NCBI RefSeq assembly: GCF_027596085.1
Contig: NC_072450.1
Location: 5,742,736-5,806,735 of the forward strand
DNA: 64,000 nucleotides
Reading direction: 5' to 3'
Origin: Anoplopoma fimbria
Lineage: Eukaryota > Chordata > Actinopteri > Perciformes > Anoplopomatidae
In this document: positions 50,308-61,519 of the stretch, one piece after another
Numbering within the stretch: the first letter of the stretch is position 1
Layout of the letters: the number at the start of each line of letters is the position of its first letter
Made by a program: the position numbers and the translations under genes
Notes under the pieces: generated by a model
Seen by the model: the letters and a program-made list of their open reading frames with translations, nothing else
Database searches by the model: none
Told to the model about the DNA's origin: nothing

Positions 50308-51996
50308 GTAAGCGCCCCGGACGGAGGGAGGGAAAGGAGGAAAGGGAGGAAAGGGGGACTCGACAGTCTGGCTGCGTTCAGCGCCGCTCAGCCCTGCAGG
50401 TTGAGGTCGCAGCTCGGTGTGGAGGTGCGTGTTTTTGGGCGTGTCTGCTCCCCGAAAATTCACTGTAATGTCTGCAGCTGTTTACCAGTTCCAGCATCAC
50501 AGATGTGTTTTTATATATTTTTGCCTGTTTGCCTGCTTCATGTTATTTATTCCTTATTAATATAACAGGTTATTAGAGGAACTCATGGCATGTGTACATG
50601 TATTATAAGTGAGTTATGCACAGTGGGTTTTTTTTCTGATATTTTGTCATTAGTTTGGATTTGGCCTATTTGCAGAAAACTTTGAAGTTGAGCATACATA
50701 TTCATTTTATAAATATTTTAATATTTGTATATTATAGGCATATTATACAAATATTAAAATGTGTGTTAAAAAAAACATTATATTATTTTTTTAATGGCAA
50801 CTTAAACCTGTAGGTTTGGGGGAAAAACACAATGTGTGTAAACTGTTTTTGTATATTAAACACTTATATTACACTTATTTACACTTATACTATTTATTTT
50901 ATAAATTAATAGTTTTGAATGTTTAATTTAGGGCTAAACACAAACTTTTTTAACGGTGGTTTACAAGATGTCAACCAGACATCAGCTTTTAGTTGTCGTA
51001 ACTGAAAATATGTTTGGAATTTTTAGCCACCTTATGTTTTAGGTAATTAAGATACTATGCAGTTATAGGCCAGCTTAATAAAGCAAATATGACAACAACA
51101 AAAAGAATAAAAGCATGATTACAGTAACCAGACAACATTCTTTGTAGTTTGTGTTCAATCTGATACTTAACATCATTTTAATGTTGTTATCAGTTTACGT
51201 GTCCACCCTCAATTCCTTGTACAATACTAGTAGATCAGCTGTTAACAATGAATCCAGCCAATGGCTGCTAGTTAATCAATTCTCTCCCTTTCAAATATAT
51301 ATATATTTTTTTTTTACCTATCGTGCTGATAACCACCACAGATCCATCGGTCCTTCAGCGTTGAAGTCTTGGATTTTGGGTCTCTACTTTCAGAGATGAC
51401 TTCCAATTTGTGCTGCACATTTTTTATGTTTGCTCTCCCTATTTTCAATAATAAGACGTGGTGGCAAAACCAAAGGCATAGATTTGGTTGCCAATCTCAA
51501 CCTGGCAACCCTCTCTGTCGTGTCCCGGTCTTTGTAGTTTGAATGTATATACCCTTCCACAGCATTAACTCATGGCACTTTCACGGAACTGCAAAATCAT
51601 TAATTTAGTCAAATATAAAATGTTGTCTGATTATAGTGGAGTATTTTCTGCTTTTGCCTCTTTCATATTAGTCTAATTGAATTCTGTTTTGGTTCTTGAA
51701 CTGTTGTCCGGACTGAAAAAGGAGCCTGAAGAATAATTGTAGACTCTGGGAACTTGTGACGGGCACGCTATTGTACAGAATGAATTAGCAATGAGTTGCA
51801 TTCAAACATAATTGAAAGGTTAGTCGATAATGAAAAAGCAGAGCTCCAGTATAGATAACCCAGAATGCAACAGGCAGGTGATCAGTCAGAGCTAATTCAA
51901 CCTGCAGAACAGGTCAATCAAGAGAGCTGAGCAGGGCCAGGGATTAGCTGCTGTTCAAGTGCTTTTATACTCTGTGTCTCGCACAAACAAACACAC
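50308..51996. other. mapk8ip1 intron 1, first part
   Basis: AT-rich after the first 250 bp; no exon seen. The GC-rich segment to about 50,470 is probably the downstream edge of the promoter CpG region. Confidence 0.6.
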
Positions 51997-52003
51997 TCAC
52001 ACA

Positions 52004-52082
<79 letters not shown>

Positions 52083-52183
52083 TCACACACATACAGACCC
52101 ATACAATGTTGCCTGAGGAGAAGCTGTGATTCTTCAGAGGCATGACTGAAGTGGATGGAGGCCTGTGATCAATACACCCCAGC

Positions 52184-52260
<77 letters not shown>

Positions 52261-52570
52261 TACATTACATTACAGTCATTTAGCAGACGCTTTTATCCAA
52301 AGCGACTTACAATAAGTGTATTCAACATAGGTATTCAAGAGAACTACTAGTCACCAGAAGTCATAAGTGCATCTCCTTTCTTAAACAAGCATCTTAAAGC
52401 ATAAACCAGAGCAAAAGTATAGTGCAGAAGCAAATTACTACGAAAACAATAATTGCAACAAACTAATACGAATACAATAAGTGCAAAACTACTAACTAAA
52501 CGAATACGAATACAATAAGTGCAACGAACTAATACGAATAGAATAAATGCTACGAGGAAGGCTCACACAG

Positions 52571-52607
<37 letters not shown>
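51997..52607 (-). mobile_element. L2 3' tail inserted among CA microsatellites
   Basis: CA arrays at 51,997-52,080, 52,185-52,258 and 52,572-52,607 surround an L2-type 3' end at 52,259-52,565. This begins ATTACATTACAGTCATTTAG and matches the 15.4 kb copy closely, including CAGAAGTCATAAGTGCATCT. On the minus strand the copy is 5'-truncated within the last codons of the ORF (AGCCTTCCTCGTAG). CA repeats directly abut both sides, so insertion into a pre-existing CA tract is the simplest reading. Confidence 0.75.
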
Positions 52608-52608
<1 letters not shown>

Positions 52609-52745
52609 CGCCACCCTTAGGCTCATGCTGTCCCTGTCTCATTAGCTGAGCTGCAAACAGGCGGATCCACAACCCTCTTTCTTCAGATTTTCATTGCAGT
52701 GGCATCAAAGTCGCTCCAGCAGTGTTTGATTTATTTGACAGAAAA

Positions 52746-52777
<32 letters not shown>

Positions 52778-53213
52778 ATGAGATTTTCTTTTTAAGTGTC
52801 TAGAAGTAGCACAGAACAAACCAGGGGAAAACGAGCGATAGAAGAAATATAGTTTCAGTAGCACAACGAATTTAAGACACACGTGTGATCCAAATGTAAA
52901 TTAAAGTGACACTAAATAGTGAAAATAGGACTTCTTAATGAGTCATTATTATTGTAAAGGATTACCTGTAAATCAAACTCTTAATTTATGTTAATAGATA
53001 TGTAAAATGACTTGTAAAAAAGGAACAAGAAAATCAAATAGATTAAAAAAAGCAATAAATTAAACGAAGATATTATGTCATCTGTTTTGAAAAACAATTC
53101 CTCTCTTTAAATGAAATTAGGAGACTGAACTGTGTGGGATTGACAATTCAGAGTTGTAGTCGTTGTAGTGAGAGAAAGTAAGCCACGGTAATCCACCACC
53201 TCGGGGGTTGGCC
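52608..53213. other. mapk8ip1 intron 1, no exon seen
   Basis: Contains an A run followed by an AT dinucleotide tract at 52,742-52,777. No other feature is supported. Confidence 0.55.
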
Positions 53214-53482
53214 CGGTCCCAGAGCGGCCATATGCCGGCATGTTCCTCCTCCGTCACCCTCCCTGCCTCCGCCCGCTGTGGTCAAATCCTCCGTCTCTCT
53301 ACAACCTGCCGCTGTCGGAGGACGGAGAACCGATCTGCCGCCCGTCTGTGCAGCTCTTTGTGTGGAGATATTCGGTGGCTGAGAAACAGGAGCAGCTCGC
53401 CTTGAAATCTAGATTCAGTCAACGGTTTCTTAAGCGTTTCATGCCGGTGACCCCATTTTTGAGGCTCCTAAAATTTTCATGA
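53192..53482 (+). other. GC-rich coding-like segment of unknown identity
   Basis: A frame open from 53,192 (ATG at 53,240, stop at 53,480) contains MFLLRHPPCLRPLWSNPP, then LYNLPLSEDGEPICRPSV and QLFVWRYSVAEKQEQLA. Between about 53,205 and 53,400 the GC content rises well above the intron around it and residues read like globular protein rather than repeat. A possible 3' splice site (CCCAG at 53,222) precedes it. There is no obvious donor or family match. It may be an exon of a nested gene, a retrocopy fragment or a chance CpG-island frame. On the minus strand a frame starting MPAYGRSGTGPTPEVV is also open. Confidence 0.25.
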
Positions 53483-54723
53483 ATCCTCAACAGAGAGTAA
53501 ACAAGTTGTCATATGAGTTTGAATAACACATATTTCTGTGTAGTTTTCAACAGACTGGATGTAACAACAGATAGATTTGACAGGAACTGAGGAAGCACAA
53601 TTTAAAATAAAGTCAGAGAGAAAAAAGGAAAGAGAGAAAGAGAAACAAAATGGCCGCTTTTCTTTCCCTTTATACAACCTGGGCTGTTTTTATACACTGT
53701 TTATAGCCATACGTATGAAAAATAACGCACTGTAATTGGTATACAACACACATTATCAACCGTATATAATCTACAAAACCGTGAGCGAGTACAGGTGATG
53801 TGTTAAAAACAAGACGAGGAGGTCTGGGTAGATGGATGGACTTTCACCCAGGAGACCGCCGTTCGTGTCCTGAGTGAAACCAGAAATGAATGTTGTAGTC
53901 ACACCAATTCTGTAGTTATTTTAAACTAAATGTTGACTTATTTCATACGTAACTTCCTAACCTAATGCAACCTCCAAAGTATATTTTAGCCCAAACCACA
54001 CCCTTTCCTTAACGTAACCAAGTAGTACTGTTGCTATGAACACAGCAGGGGTTTGCACAGGCGCACCGATCGCTTGTCTTTCTGGACATTTGTAGGAAAG
54101 CGCATTAAAAATAATAAAATTACATTAAGTGAGACATCTCACGAACCATTGTATGAGGATACTTTCAACAGTAAGGTACAGTAGATGTCCGACATATGAC
54201 ACGGTTTGATCTTCAGTTGAACCATTGATTAAAACATCTGGGTATGATGCTCAAACATCAGCATGAAACTAGTTCATTTAAGTTTAACGGCTGACACTGT
54301 CTCCTGTTTGATAGAATATGAACACACGGCAGCACAAACAGATGAACAGTTAATGATATTCACACTGACGGCAAAGTTAAAAATAGTGTTCTGGTGACAT
54401 CTCTCATGTTCACACAAACTGAATTTGAACGTCAGTACTGGGATGATGGTTGAGATGAAGAGAGAGGCTGTTCTTCAGACGACAGCAGAACTACAACGAG
54501 AGGCATTTACATAAATGAAACAATAAAGGATGTCACACGCTGTAGTTTTCAAAATCATGAAAGGAAAGCAGTCATCAAAGGAAATGTTTTAAACTGCTGA
54601 GCTTCACAGATGAAGTCCGATTTTTCATATTTCATATCATATATTTAGGTCAACTGTGCCTTTTAAATTCTCCAGCACTGCACTGATCATCTGTGGCACG
54701 AGAGGGCGCAGCGGGAGAGATTC

Positions 54724-54726
<3 letters not shown>
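53483..54726. other. mapk8ip1 intron 1, with tRNA-related repeat
   Basis: A tRNA-like fragment lies at 53,838-53,884 and the sequence to about 54,060 may be its tail. No exon is seen. Confidence 0.5.
53838..54060 (+). repeat. tRNA-related repeat fragment (copy 2 of 3)
   Basis: GGACTTTCACCCAGGAGACC then GCCGTTCGTGTCC is nearly identical to 57,266 and close to 39,938. CTTTCACCCAGG plus GTTCGTGTCC resembles the anticodon and T arms of tRNA-Glu, consistent with a decayed tRNA-derived SINE. Confidence 0.5.

Positions 54727-54769
<43 letters not shown>
54727..54769 (+). repeat. GT microsatellite
   Basis: Pure GT array of about 43 bp in mapk8ip1 intron 1. Confidence 0.95.
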
Positions 54770-54770
<1 letters not shown>

Positions 54771-55320
54771 TAAAATACAGCATGTATGGAGCAGCAAGAT
54801 GGTGTGGGATTTCAGTCAATTCTGTAGTGCATTGTGGGGGAAAAAAACAGGGAACTAATGAAACCAGAGATCCCTCTTGCGGCAAAACCTGGTCTTCTCA
54901 TAGGCAGTTCAATATTTACCTTATTTTAAATTCTATTTGTGTTGTATTATCCCAGTTCCCTGCAGTTTCAGGTGGGAGAGGAGAGTGCATTTGAACATAC
55001 TCTGCATTCAGTTTTGTTGTCCTTATATTTAGGGCTGCACAATTTTGAAAAAAACAAACTATTTTGAATAAGAGCGATATGATTTGAGATGCAACTGGGA
55101 ATCTTCTCATGATGAAATCTAATTTACCCCCAAAAATGATACATATTTCTGACACACATTGGGCCTTGTTACAAATATTCTCCTTTTGAGATTTGAAAAT
55201 AGCAGTAGGCCATATTGAACATTTTAATAAAATTTTGATTAATTGTGCAGATAGGAATATAAATCAGACTTATAAAGCACATATTCACTGAATAGTCAAA
55301 TAATCCGCTTGAAAGCGACC

Positions 55321-55322
55321 TC

Positions 55323-55380
<58 letters not shown>

Positions 55381-55385
55381 TCTCC
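55321..55385 (+). repeat. CT microsatellite
   Basis: Almost pure TC array with two CCC interruptions; a homopyrimidine tract of about 65 bp in mapk8ip1 intron 1. Confidence 0.95.
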
Positions 55386-55851
55386 CACCAGTTCATTGGC
55401 TACCCTCTCGCTTCTCTTTCATCTTTTCACTGCAGCTTCCAAACCGACGTGACTCTGCTGACAAGATCTGCTCAGCCAGATGGATTCACAGTATATGGGG
55501 ATGTGAAAAGGATGTGAGTGATAAAAGGGGGGAGGAATGGAAGGAGAGGGAGAGAGAAGGATAGAGAGAGAGAAGGCGGGAGGAGGTTAAGCAGATTTTT
55601 AAGTGTCAGTTTCCCAGATTCACTTCATCCGTCTTTCATGGCCTTTGATGTTGTTGTTGGTTTTTTTTGGGGGGGGGGGGGGACATGAGCTACAGAATAT
55701 TCTTGTAGTTTCATTTCATCCTCAGAGAGGGAGAGAATTTAAATGGAGCTGATTAGAATTTCCCTCACAGCAGACAGAGAGGACTGTTATTGCTCTGGTT
55801 GCAGTTCCCCCCCCCCAGGCTCATTATTTACTGCTGTCGCTCCGTTCTGCT

Positions 55852-55883
55852 GACACGGCACGTTCCACCTGATGGAACGTGCC

Positions 55884-55929
<46 letters not shown>
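55852..55929. repeat. Perfect 16-bp inverted repeat abutting a TC microsatellite
   Basis: GACACGGCACGTTCCA (55,852-55,867), loop CCTGA, then the exact complement TGGAACGTGCCGTGTC (55,873-55,888). A TC array runs from the last bases of the right arm to 55,929. The stem is GC-rich and would be very stable in RNA or single-stranded DNA. It is too short for a miRNA precursor and not flanked by a transposon. Confidence 0.9.
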
Positions 55930-55930
<1 letters not shown>

Positions 55931-57265
55931 ATAAAGACAGGCATTTATTCCTATTTTTTTTGCTTTAACAGTATTCTCATGAAATATATTTTCATATTTT
56001 AGTAAGACTAGTAATAGTAGTGAGAATATTGTGAAATAGGACATCCCAGTCAGTTTTTTGTTCGGGAAGTGTCGAGTTCCATCTTCAGCTTACCAGCAAA
56101 TGAAATATACGCTGTTGAAATTTTGTTTTTTAAGACGACAACAAGTAAACATGGGGAAATGTTACATCAAAAGAGAAGTAGACCAGATCAAGGTTAAAAG
56201 GTCAGCTCAGGTTAAAATGATACGGCCTAATAATACAAAAGTAATGCAAATAAAATAATAATCGCCTACATATTATAATAAAAATATATGTTTCAAAATA
56301 TCAGACTGGTTGTCCCTAGTTAAGATACCAAATGTACTGGCACCCGATGATTATTTTCATTATTAGGTAATCTTTTGATTTGAGTGTCGCAATCACAATG
56401 TTTTTTTATTTTTCTGGCCAATTGAGAAATTAGCTAATTATTGAAGTACTTTTCTTCAGCCTGTAACCTTGACTCTCGAGGCCATTACAGGGTTAATGTT
56501 CCTCTTCTGAGGAGCTGAGCAGGAGATTGAACACCACACACAATGGATACTGACGGATACTCCTTTTTCTCCGATACAGAACACGTTGTGTCATTCTTCA
56601 CGTTTTATAGCTTTATATGTTCCTTCAGCAGGTTTTTTTTTCCCCACATGTGTAAGTGGAAGTGTTGAAGCTCTTCTGGGGTGTGAGCTCTATAGATTCT
56701 GGCCAGTTTCCAAAGCCTGTGCTGTATGGCCATATGGCTGTGTGTTGGCAACTGTATGTGGAACTGAGTGGAGAAAAACAAGGACTTAGCGTGTTTGACC
56801 TTTCTGAGGGAATGTTTGAATCCTGGTGTTTGGTTTACCAAACCACCACTTTGACTTATTGCCTATTCATCTGCCTCAAGTTGTAATGGGTGTTGCAAAT
56901 ATGAACGTGTGGCATAGTAAACTGCTTTTGCTATTATTTGATCATGCTTCATTGATTTCTGGCCACTAGGGGGCAGATCAACATCACAACAAGTTGACTG
57001 ACAGCTGATACGTTAGCATGTGATAAAGTTGTTAAAGCTTGCTTAGTAGCAAACGGTTGCCTGTTTACATGTCCAGCAGTCACAGAACAATTTAATGAAC
57101 ACATTACAGTAATTTTTTTTAAATGTGAACTTGATGAATGCAAATCCAATGTCCTCTGCTTATTTGCTCTGGTTTGGTTTTCTCCAACTCCTGGATCTAA
57201 ATTTCTGCCCCTTCAGCCTCTTTGTTAACCAGCTAGTCACTAACTTACTCTGTCTTCCTTTTGTT

Positions 57266-57415
57266 GCTGGACTTTCACCCAGGAGGCCGCTGTTTGTGTC
57301 CCAGGTGAAGCTAAAAATCAATATTGTATGGTTATTCGCTGGTCATGTGAGTCATTAGTCAAGTAAGCTTAAACCAGGTTATTTTCCTAACCTTTACCCC
57401 TAATGTATACCTCTA
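57266..57415 (+). repeat. tRNA-related repeat fragment (copy 3 of 3)
   Basis: GGACTTTCACCCAGGAGGCC then GCTGTTTGTGTCCCAGGTG matches 53,838. The following GGTCATGTGAGTCATTAGTC and AACCAGGTTATTTTCCTAAC blocks suggest the body of the repeat. Confidence 0.5.
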
Positions 57416-58553
57416 GTGAAAGGCTTGCGCAGAGTCTCCCCAGAGCCAAAGAGATTGTTTTTGCGATTCCCTCGCACGCTCCTTAAAAAGCTGACTACGC
57501 AACAAGCACCTCGAATTCTGCAGCGGTTTGATTGATCAGTGCCGGGAGGTGGAATTTCCGTAAAGTACCTCACATCCTGTTGCAACAACAACAACAACTT
57601 TAATAGGAGCTTCTCCTCATCAATCAACTCTTCCATGTTTTTTTTCTCCAGCGATAGAGTTGCGTTGGTTCCATATAGGCCCAAACCTATGTGGAACTTT
57701 TGAATCATGCCTATCAAATAAATCAAATACCACCTGACAAAGGATTTTAAACTGCGGGTCCAAATAAAAAAGCTACGTGTCTCGATATTTGACGAGTTGG
57801 TTGTGAGAATGTGTTGGCAAAGGCAAACTGAGATCTAACTTCTTGCTTTGTGTATTTTTTTGAGGCCTTCGGTGGCTAAAATCCTCACGATGCTCTCATA
57901 TACAATGCTATTGCCCAGATACAGTGCATATACTTTGGCCTATAAGATGCTGGTAGGAGGTTTTAAGATCAGTGGGGTTGACAGGGTTAATGGACTGTAC
58001 AGTTCATGTTGCGTGTGCACACCATTCCACACACACACACACATTGATTTTGGGAGGACGTTTTACCACCTGACCAACCAAGCAACGATGAGCATACTCT
58101 GTAAAATAACAGGTTCATATTTTCAATTTTTACCTTATTTTTGTAGATCCGAGCATCATTTCTGCCTGCAACAATAACATTCTACACAACGTACGTTGTA
58201 AACATCCATCACAGTTTACAGACTGACCTCTTGGCTCAACTTTGACCCACCAGAATTACAGTCGTTGTGATCTTTCCATTCCCCTGCATAATGAGTGGAT
58301 TCTTGGGTGGGCTTGTTTTCAGTTTTACCTCAAAATAAGTGGGTTACACAGCGTGTTTACAGCCTGTCTGGTCCTCTGCTGCTTTTGTTTTATGCCCTAC
58401 CAGGCTCTTCTTTTAATCAATGTTGTTGTGTTGTGTTGTGCCAGACCTTGAGAGAGTGCAATACTATCTTAATAGATAGAAATAAGGGCCAAAACTACAA
58501 AACAAATAAGACCCACGTTGAGATAACTGGAGTTTTCTTCGAAGAGGATGAAT

Positions 58554-58588
<35 letters not shown>

Positions 58589-58787
58589 AGGGGAAATTAG
58601 GAGACTTCTGATCAATGGGGCCTCATGCATAATTGAGCACGCTTCTGTTTTGCAGAGAGAGAGAGCGAGAGAGAGAGGAGTGTCCTGTTGAGCTGATGTT
58701 TCTTGTGTCTGCCGTTGCGTTGGATGTCCTGCTAACGCCAGCACTTTCCTGCAGTGGCGTAGTAAATCTGATGCACACAAGACACAT

Positions 58788-58826
<39 letters not shown>

Positions 58827-58833
58827 AGAGAGA
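58554..58833 (+). repeat. Cluster of three GA microsatellites
   Basis: GA arrays at 58,554-58,588, 58,653-58,679 and 58,790-58,833, just upstream of the GC-rich region before alternative exon B. They inflate frames on both strands (REREREREE, SLSLSLSL), which are not treated as genes. Confidence 0.9.
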
Positions 58834-58856
58834 GGAGTAGGTTATATAACACTACT

Positions 58857-59118
58857 CCTCGGTGGCAGATTCTGCTCCTCTGCTTCAGATAATTCCCCTC
58901 TTCCATCTCCCTCTCTCCTCCGGATGAGCGGCGGCGGCGGCAGCAGCAGCGGGGCTCTGAGTACGACGCCTCTCCCATCGACCCGGGGGGAGCTGCACCC
59001 CTCCTCCCTCTCCTCCGGCTCTCTTCCTGCTCGCTCCTCCCTCTCTCCCGCCCGCCCTCCCTCTTTCCTTCACTTTCTAACCCCAATCCTCCTCCTCCTC
59101 CTCCTCCTCTCCTCTCAG
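58857..59118 (+). promoter_or_regulatory. GC-rich region before alternative mapk8ip1 exon B
   Basis: Contains GCGGCGGCGGCAGCAGCAGC and several CpGs, then a strong polypyrimidine run ending in CCTCTCAG at 59,118. The first part looks like an alternative promoter or 5' UTR. The second looks like a 3' splice site, so exon B may begin at 59,119 after an upstream non-coding exon rather than being a true first exon. Confidence 0.4.
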
Positions 59119-59144
59119 CTGTGGATGCCCTCCTCACATACAGT

Positions 59145-59200
59145 ATGGACTCGGGAGGGGAAGGAGAAGAGGGTTGGATGGAGGACCAGTGGGAGAAATG
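59145..59200 (+). CDS. mapk8ip1: JNK-interacting protein 1, alternative N-terminal coding exon B (partial gene)
   Basis: The exon encodes MDSGGEGEEGWMEDQWEKW, ending TG|GTAGGG. It corresponds to the alternative mammalian JIP1 N-terminus, which contains MDSSPDNDSW and EDQWERW before LTHDISLEEF. The Trp codon is split TG + G, phase 2, exactly like exon A, so both can join a common exon starting with G. A possible acceptor at 59,118 precedes the ATG. Joining exon A to 59,119 would put this ATG out of frame, so the two are alternatives rather than sequential exons. The N-terminus is short and acidic with a Trp-rich end; its specific function is not known to me. Confidence 0.8.
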
Positions 59201-59400
59201 GTAGGGCAATCTCTCTCATTCTCTTCCTCCACCGTGTGTGTTTTTTCTTTTCTATTTCAGCAACATGGCTGTGTGTGACCTTGTGAGCGTGGAGCTGCTA
59301 ACTAACCTTTTTTTTTTTTTTTTCCTTTGCTATACGTCGTCTCCTCGCCTTCTTAAAGCTCAGGACAGGCATGCCCTTGAAGGAGAGCGGATGCATATGG

Positions 59401-59455
<55 letters not shown>

Positions 59456-61519
59456 GGTGTCTTAAGACGGGAGGTGGAGGGAGGTGGAGGGAGGTGGAGG
59501 GTGCAGCAGAGGTTTGCCGGTTTATGTTAACCAAAAGTAGGAACTGGAGAAGACAAATCACACTTTCTGCCGTGTGGGGGGGGGGGGGGATGTAGGACAT
59601 GCACTGTTTGGATGAATGTGGGTCCTTTTGGAGTTTGTTTTCTTACAGCAGATGATAAAGAAGGGGTGGTGGGGGTGGGGGGGGGGGGGTGGGGTCCTGA
59701 TCCTCGTCCTGGTCCTGTCCTTTGCAGGAGGACGAAGCTGATGAATGAGCGACTGTGTGCAGCCTTGTAGTCTCACGGCGGGAGCATAAACGTATGAATT
59801 ATTGGGGAGAGATGTGGGGAAAATGGACATGCAGGGGGGGGGGAGGCTTAATGTGTTGTGTGATGTTGTGTGAGGTGATTCAATCATAACAGATGTTAGT
59901 CGTAAAATAAGCGTGACATGGCAAGAGATTTGCAGGTGTAAAACATCCAGAGTTGTGTCCTGCTTCCACTGAAGCAACTATTGCAATTCATAAATAAATT
60001 ATCTGAAAAAATGTAGGTGGAAATTGGATACAGTTTTCATTTTGATATTAGATTTTGGGTTTTTTTTTTTATCCAGGGGGATTTTGGGCTATAATTAGTA
60101 GCTTATTTGCACTTTTCCCTTCACTTTCTAATAATGGAAGCATTTTTCTGATCCGTCGTCAGCACAGCATGACCTTTTCACATTGTGGCCTGCATGAACT
60201 GCGTCTTTTTTTTTTAGCTTATCCCCTCCCTTAAAATAAGAAAATCTCAGTAATTCTCAATGAAAATAAAGCAAAAAGATGATGACCCTTGTCTTTATTT
60301 GACCTTGCATGCCCCTTGTGAACAAAAAAACTGCAGTCGACATTAGCGAGAGAGCATCAGGTAAATATAGTGCTGTTGGGTCATAGCTGGATTCAGATAA
60401 AGACTAATGAGCTGCCCGGGCCCCATCATGGCCTGAGAGCGAGGTCATGCTGTCCTTCATTAACACAAGCAGAGAGGCGGGCCGAGGAGGCACAAACAAG
60501 CTGGTACTCTGCCATGTCAACTGCCCCCCCACTGTCAGAATAACGCAGGACTTTATCCCAAATCCTTTGCGAAACAAACTGAAACATCCGTCCCGCAGTG
60601 TTGCTGCCCTCTGATGTCATTTTACAACATAAACTGTGGACAAAGTGTCTGTGAGGTTTCTGAAGGGACATTTTGAATCCTGCACTCCCAGATTATTTTT
60701 TACTGTTACTAATACTAGCGTTGTGGGGGAAAGCTCATACATGCTGAGCGATTCAAATCACTGAAGAGCGCATGAAATATTCAAATCTTCCCCGGAGAGA
60801 TGAACTCGAGGATTAAGATACATTAGAAGTAAATGACTCCGACATCTTATGGAAAAGGATATATATTTTAAGAGATGTTCAGGGTCTTCTCAGGTGACTT
60901 TGATCTCCTATAGCTGCTATCGAGGCTCTCTTGGATGACTCAGTTTTGAGTGCAAACCTTTTCCAAAAAGAACAAATAAGCTGTGGTATAGCATATGTTG
61001 TCATATTTACTGTAAGTTTGTATTTAACACATAAAGGAATAGAAATTCAACATTTTCAGTTTCCACATCAGTGCTATGGTCTTCTTCACTGGAACAGCTG
61101 AGCACTGTAGCATGTAGAATTAACGTTGCTAGATTCATATTTGTACAAGAATTTTGCTCTTTACAAGATCAATAATGCCTAAAGTGCCATAGTGTACATA
61201 ATATGTGTGCAGAATATGAACAGCCTTCCAGCCAGGCTGTCTTGTAAGTCAGGCTAATACAGGAATAGTCAGACTGATGGGCTTATGGACAAATTGCATC
61301 ATAGCTTGCCAAAAAAAAAAGCAGATGTGGGTGGATTTGTAGGTGTGTTACACATTTACGCCTATTTGTTCTCAAGGTTATGACTGGTATACAATAATCT
61401 TCCTGCAAATCCAATCATTTAAGCCTCTCTTGCAATAGTTTGACATTTCCCAAAGCTGTCTGTTGCCGCCACATGGCTCTCAGCATGGTGACGTCTGAGC
61501 CAGTTGCTCGCTGCTAACA
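59201..61519. other. mapk8ip1 intron after exon B
   Basis: A GT microsatellite lies at 59,402-59,455, followed by three tandem GGGAGGTGGAG units near 59,470-59,500. G runs lie at about 59,575-59,589 and 59,660-59,690. No sequence encoding LTHDISLEEF, the expected next exon, was found here. Confidence 0.6.

Noticed and set aside
49785..50311. Long frames of Leu-Ile-Ser-Tyr repeats
   Set aside because: Produced by the TTATC array; five is coprime with three, so every frame stays open. No gene signals.
51997..52607. CRISPR-like array from regularly spaced CA blocks
   Set aside because: The organism is a eukaryote and the blocks are microsatellites with an L2 insertion; no repeat-spacer structure.
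55852..55888. miRNA precursor
   Set aside because: The 37-nt hairpin is too short for a Drosha/Dicer substrate and has no extended flanking stem.
58469..59286. Frames of 217 and 246 codons with Arg-Glu or Ser-Leu repeats
   Set aside because: Their length comes from GA microsatellites; the only supported coding exon here is 59,145-59,200 in another frame.
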